Part shown: piece after piece, positions 61,058 through 64,000 of the stretch
How the letters are laid out: each line of letters starts with the position of its first letter
How positions within the stretch are numbered: the stretch's first letter is position 1
Source of the DNA: an uncultured Paracoccaceae bacterium
GTDB lineage: Bacteria > Pseudomonadota > Alphaproteobacteria > Rhodobacterales > Rhodobacteraceae
Direction of reading: 5' to 3'
DNA: 64,000 bases
Assembly (NCBI GenBank): GCA_947492585.1
Contig: CANLND010000015.1
Span: 38,247-102,246 of the forward strand
Made by a program: the position numbers and the translations under genes
The notes under the pieces: generated by a model
The model's database searches: none
What the model saw: only the letters and a program-made list of their open reading frames with translations
Told to the model about the DNA's origin: nothing

Positions 61058-61819
61058 ATGAATACTATGAACCGCGCGCAAACCCTTTCCTTTCCGGTGA
61101 TCCGCACCATTGGAACCCACGGCGTGTTGGTCAGCTTTTCCGACCATCTGAGCGACGCACAAAATCGTGCGGCTTTGGCGTTTCGAGCAGCGGTGCAGGC
61201 TTTGCGTCTGGGTGGTATTGTTGAGACCTCGACCACTTTGACTTCGGTGTTCGTGCGTTTTGACCCGACCGTTTTGCCACATAGGGCACTGCAAGATCGG
61301 TTAAGTGATTTGCTTGCGCAACAAGACTGGTCATTGGCGGAACTTCCCGCTGGTCGGCGATTGTGGCAGGTGCCGACGGTGTATGGCACCGAATTGGCCC
61401 CACAGCTGGGCGAAGCCGCAGATCTTGCAGGGATGAGCGAGTCTGCTGCGATCGAGTCATTGGGTGCGGCGCGGGTCCGGGTGCTGACCCTAGGGTTTGC
61501 ACCGGGACAACCCTATTTGGGTCCGTTGGAGGCCTGTTGGGATATTCCACGCCAAAGTGGGCTCACGCCTCAGGTGCCACGTGGGGCGCTGGTGGCGGCG
61601 GTCGCACAGTTGGTTCTGTTTGCCGCGCCGTCACCAACGGGATGGCGACATGTAGGGCAAACTGGGTTTTCCTGTTTTGATCTGAACCACCCCGCGCCGA
61701 TTGCCCTGCGTGTGGGCGATGAAATGCAATTTGTCCCCGTCTCGCCGCAGGAGTTGGCCACGGCCAGCGAACGTGATCCGCGTTATGGTGGTGCGCAGAT
61801 GCTGGAGATTGACGCATGA
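61058..61819 (+). CDS. pxpB: 5-oxoprolinase subunit PxpB
   Basis: A 253-residue KipI/PxpB-type subunit of the ATP-dependent 5-oxoprolinase that opens pyroglutamate to glutamate. Recognisable pieces are TIGTHGVLVSFSDHLSDAQN, LTLGFAPGQPYLG and PSPTGWRHVGQT. The start is uncertain among an ATG at 61058, an ATG at 61067 and a GTG at 61019; none has a well-placed ribosome site. It overlaps PxpC by four bases. Confidence 0.87.
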   Translation: MNTMNRAQTLSFPVIRTIGTHGVLVSFSDHLSDAQNRAALAFRAAVQALRLGGIVETSTTLTSVFVRFDPTVLPHRALQDRLSDLLAQQDWSLAELPAGRRLWQVPTVYGTELAPQLGEAADLAGMSESAAIESLGAARVRVLTLGFAPGQPYLGPLEACWDIPRQSGLTPQVPRGALVAAVAQLVLFAAPSPTGWRHVGQTGFSCFDLNHPAPIALRVGDEMQFVPVSPQELATASERDPRYGGAQMLEIDA

Positions 61820-62844
61820 GCGGCCTGAGGGTTTTGCGCATTGGTCCAATGGCCTCAGTTCAGGATCTCGGGCGTCCGGGTCTCTTGGCTGATGGAGTGG
61901 CGCAAGGTGGTGCTGCCGATCAGCGTGCCCTTGCCGAAGGCGCTGCATTGCTGGGGCAAAATCTGTCCTGCGCCGCGCTTGAACTGGGCGGAGTGGGCGG
62001 CGTCTTTGAGGTAACGGGGTCACTGCGCGTTGCGTTCACTGGCGCCCCGATGTCTGCCACCTGCGATGGGGTCCGGATGGCGTGGAACGCGTCATATCAG
62101 TTGAAAGCGGGGCAACTGCTTGAAATCGGGGCGGCGACACGCGGCGTCTATGGGTATCTGCATCTTGGCGGTGGCATCGATGTCCCCCTGATGCTGGGGG
62201 CGCGAGCCGCGCATGTGGGGGCCGGGCTGGGGCGGATGATTCAGGCTGGCGATACGCTGCGGGCGGGACCAGACCAGGGAACGCGTGTAGACCAGACCCT
62301 GCGCGTGGCTGATCGTTTCGGAGGCGGGGGTGTTCGGCTTGTCGAGAGTTTCCAGTCGGATCTCTTCTCAGGTGAGACGCGCGCGCGATTTACGGCAACG
62401 GCGTTTCGACGCGGCGCAAGGGCCAACCGCATGGGGGTTGAGCTGGTGGGAGACGGGCGCAGGTTTACGGCCATTGATCAGCTTAATGTTTTGTCCGAAG
62501 TCATTGTTCCCGGTGACGTGCAGATGACCGGAGAGGGCACTCCTTTTGTATTGATGCGCGAACATCAGACAACGGGAGGCTATCCGCGGATTGGTTCTGT
62601 GCTGCCCAGTGACCTGCCGCGCATTGCGCAATCCGTGCAGGGTGATGAAATTCGCTTCCAATGGGTGACGCTTGATCAGGCCCTCGACCTTGAAGCGCGT
62701 GATCAGGCGGATCTGCGGCAATTGCCCCAACAGTGCCAGCCGTTGTTGCGGGATCCCTCAGGGCTGTCCAATCTCTTGTCAATGCAGCTCATTGGTGGTG
62801 CGGTGTCCGCGACCGCTGATCCCTTTGCCAAAGGAGCATATTAA
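61816..62844 (+). CDS. pxpC: 5-oxoprolinase subunit PxpC
   Basis: A 342-residue KipA/PxpC-type subunit. It opens VLRIGPMASVQDLGRPGLLA, followed by GVYGYLHLGGGIDVPLMLGA and HQTTGGYPRIGSVLPSDLPR. PxpB and PxpC together form the catalytic pair that works with PxpA. Coupled to PxpB by an ATGA overlap and three bases before pxpA. Confidence 0.9.
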   Translation: MSGLRVLRIGPMASVQDLGRPGLLADGVAQGGAADQRALAEGAALLGQNLSCAALELGGVGGVFEVTGSLRVAFTGAPMSATCDGVRMAWNASYQLKAGQLLEIGAATRGVYGYLHLGGGIDVPLMLGARAAHVGAGLGRMIQAGDTLRAGPDQGTRVDQTLRVADRFGGGGVRLVESFQSDLFSGETRARFTATAFRRGARANRMGVELVGDGRRFTAIDQLNVLSEVIVPGDVQMTGEGTPFVLMREHQTTGGYPRIGSVLPSDLPRIAQSVQGDEIRFQWVTLDQALDLEARDQADLRQLPQQCQPLLRDPSGLSNLLSMQLIGGAVSATADPFAKGAY

Positions 62845-62847
62845 TCC

Positions 62848-63618
62848 ATGACCCTGACTGTAGATTTGAACGCTGACATGGGCGAGGGTTTTGGCCCATG
62901 GTCCATGGGGGACGACGCCAACCTTTTGAAAATCATTTCAAGCGCAAATATCGCCTGCGGCTACCACGCGGGTGACCCGGATGTGATGGCGCAGACCATG
63001 GCTGCGGCGCATGACGCCGGGGTGGGCATTGGCGCGCACCCGGGGTTTCCGGACTTGCAGGGGTTTGGCCGTCGTAAGATGCATATTCCATACGACAGTC
63101 TGGCCAATATGATCCGCTATCAGCTTGGCGCCGCGCAAGGCATGGCGGCGGCGGCGGGCACAAAGGTGCGTCACCTCAAACTACATGGTGCCCTGTCTAA
63201 TATGGCGAGCGTGGATCACACCATGGCGCGTGCCTGTTATCAGGCTGCTTTGGACGTGGACCCTGACATCATCATCATGGTTCTGGCCGCCACCGCCATG
63301 GAGGAGGTCGTACGTGAGCTGGGTTGCACCTGGTGCGGCGAAATTTTCGCGGATCGTGCGTATAATGATGACGCCACATTGGTAGACCGCAGTCTGCCCG
63401 GTGCGGTCTTGCATGATCCTGCACTTGTGGGACCCCGAATGTTACAGATGATCAAAGCAGGCGCGATCATCACCGAAAGCGGAAAACAAATCCCAACGTC
63501 GATTGATACCATCTGCCTGCATGGAGATACGCCTGCGGCGGTCACCTTGGCTGGCGCGATACGGCAAAGCCTGACAGAGGGGGGCGTGCGTATTCAGCAG
63601 GTTTCGGGACGCCGCTGA
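62848..63618 (+). CDS. pxpA: 5-oxoprolinase subunit PxpA (LamB/YcsF family)
   Basis: A 256-residue LamB/YcsF protein, the third 5-oxoprolinase subunit. It has DLNADMGEGFGPW, SANIACGYHAGDPDVMAQTM, GAHPGFPDLQGFGRR and the C-terminal ICLHGDTPAAVTLAGAIRQ. It closes the pxpBCA operon. Pyroglutamate arises from cyclised glutamine and glutathione turnover. Confidence 0.92.
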   Translation: MTLTVDLNADMGEGFGPWSMGDDANLLKIISSANIACGYHAGDPDVMAQTMAAAHDAGVGIGAHPGFPDLQGFGRRKMHIPYDSLANMIRYQLGAAQGMAAAAGTKVRHLKLHGALSNMASVDHTMARACYQAALDVDPDIIIMVLAATAMEEVVRELGCTWCGEIFADRAYNDDATLVDRSLPGAVLHDPALVGPRMLQMIKAGAIITESGKQIPTSIDTICLHGDTPAAVTLAGAIRQSLTEGGVRIQQVSGRR

Positions 63619-63885
63619 TTGAATTGGTCCCGGTCATGGCTTTGTCGCATCAGCGGGCGTGATCAGCGTGCGCCCAGAGGCACCTCAGTTGAGCGCCGTA
63701 TGATGGTCTGCCGTCGCCTGGCGGAAAGATTCGAAACGCGGACTTAATCCGCGACAGGTAGGTTGCAGTATTTTGACCCTTTTCGGCGTTCTAAGGTTTT
63801 GAAATTGGGTTGTTTTCACTTTTTTTGAGAAAAGGTGTTTTTTGTTGAAGAAAGGCCTTGCGACTCTCTTCGCTTAACCTTAGAA
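63619..63885. other. intergenic between pxpA and the riboswitch
   Basis: About 270 bases with no gene. T-rich stretches near 63830-63845 lie just before the structured RNA region; the promoter for the downstream transcript is probably here. Confidence 0.5.
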
Positions 63886-64000
63886 CCCCCTCTACCGGCG
63901 GCGCTGAGGCGCTACGGAGGGTAGCGGAGACGCTGCCAGGGACGCATCGGAGAGACGATGTAACGCTCAGGAAAGACTGGGGGACACGCTGGAGAGACAG
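63886..64000 (+). ncRNA. glycine riboswitch (tandem, cut by window end)
   Basis: The first aptamer-like unit runs to about 63983. CGGAG is followed by a GGTAGCG/CGCTGCC hairpin, AGGGACG, a CATCG/CGATG hairpin and TAACGCTCAGG, the order of conserved blocks in glycine aptamers; CCCCC (63886-63890) can pair with GGGGG (63979-63983). A second GGAGAGACAG begins at 63991, where the second aptamer of a tandem glycine riboswitch would start. The sequence between the CCCCC arm and CGGAG is longer than usual, so the 5' limit is uncertain. A glycine-cleavage (gcvT) operon would be expected just beyond the window. Confidence 0.65.

Overview
The window reads as a chromosomal segment of a marine alphaproteobacterium of the Roseobacter group (Rhodobacterales). 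Ribosomal and RNA polymerase proteins are of the Rhodobacteraceae type, and the accessory content fits: TAXI-type TRAP transport, a BKACE enzyme, an Entner-Doudoroff operon, tungstate uptake and several chemoreceptors. No tRNA, rRNA, CRISPR array, prophage or intact insertion sequence was seen. The only mobile-element trace is a 47-codon IS3-family transposase remnant at 41969-42112.

Layout. 1-11723: end of rplA, an interposed glycosyltransferase gene, rplJ-rplL, rpoB, rpoC and a strong terminator. 11784-14939: a flavin reductase, an orphan CofD-like protein and an AbrB-type membrane protein. 14952-18984 (minus): zwf-edd-eda, the oxidative Entner-Doudoroff route without pgl or pgi. 19587-23435: a tightly coupled envelope cluster of two DUF4178 proteins, a 52-residue membrane protein, DUF350 and a membrane-anchored spermidine-synthase-like enzyme. 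23625-27269: a GtrB/GtrA/methyltransferase/GtrII-like glycan module. 27442-29656: tupBCA tungstate transporter. 29966-32119: gap and a divergent LacI-family regulator. 32406-34511: chemoreceptor with a NIT-type sensor. 34550-41833: a catabolic island with aminotransferase and BKACE divergent from RpiR, TAXI receptor, fused TRAP permease and UspA. 42416-54492: two paralogous Cache-type chemoreceptors flanking a LysR/ureohydrolase/RidA module and a Pot-type ABC transporter. 54535-57720: DeoR-type regulator divergent from fbp-fba. 57829-60861: YcaQ-type DNA glycosylase and a soluble PAS chemoreceptor. 61058-63618: pxpBCA 5-oxoprolinase. The window ends inside what looks like a glycine riboswitch.

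How the parts connect. Three 12-bp LacI-type operators with a GTTAGCGCTAAC core lie upstream of zwf-edd-eda, between gap and the LacI gene, and upstream of fbp-fba. This suggests one local regulator balancing glycolytic (ED) and gluconeogenic flow, as CceR and PckR do in other alphaproteobacteria. Three of the four chemoreceptors end in W-x-D-F, resembling the C-terminal tether for adaptation enzymes. The least understood loci are the DUF4178/DUF350/spermidine-synthase cluster and the BKACE/TRAP island with no assigned substrate. All functional calls come from reading the sequence; no database search was possible.
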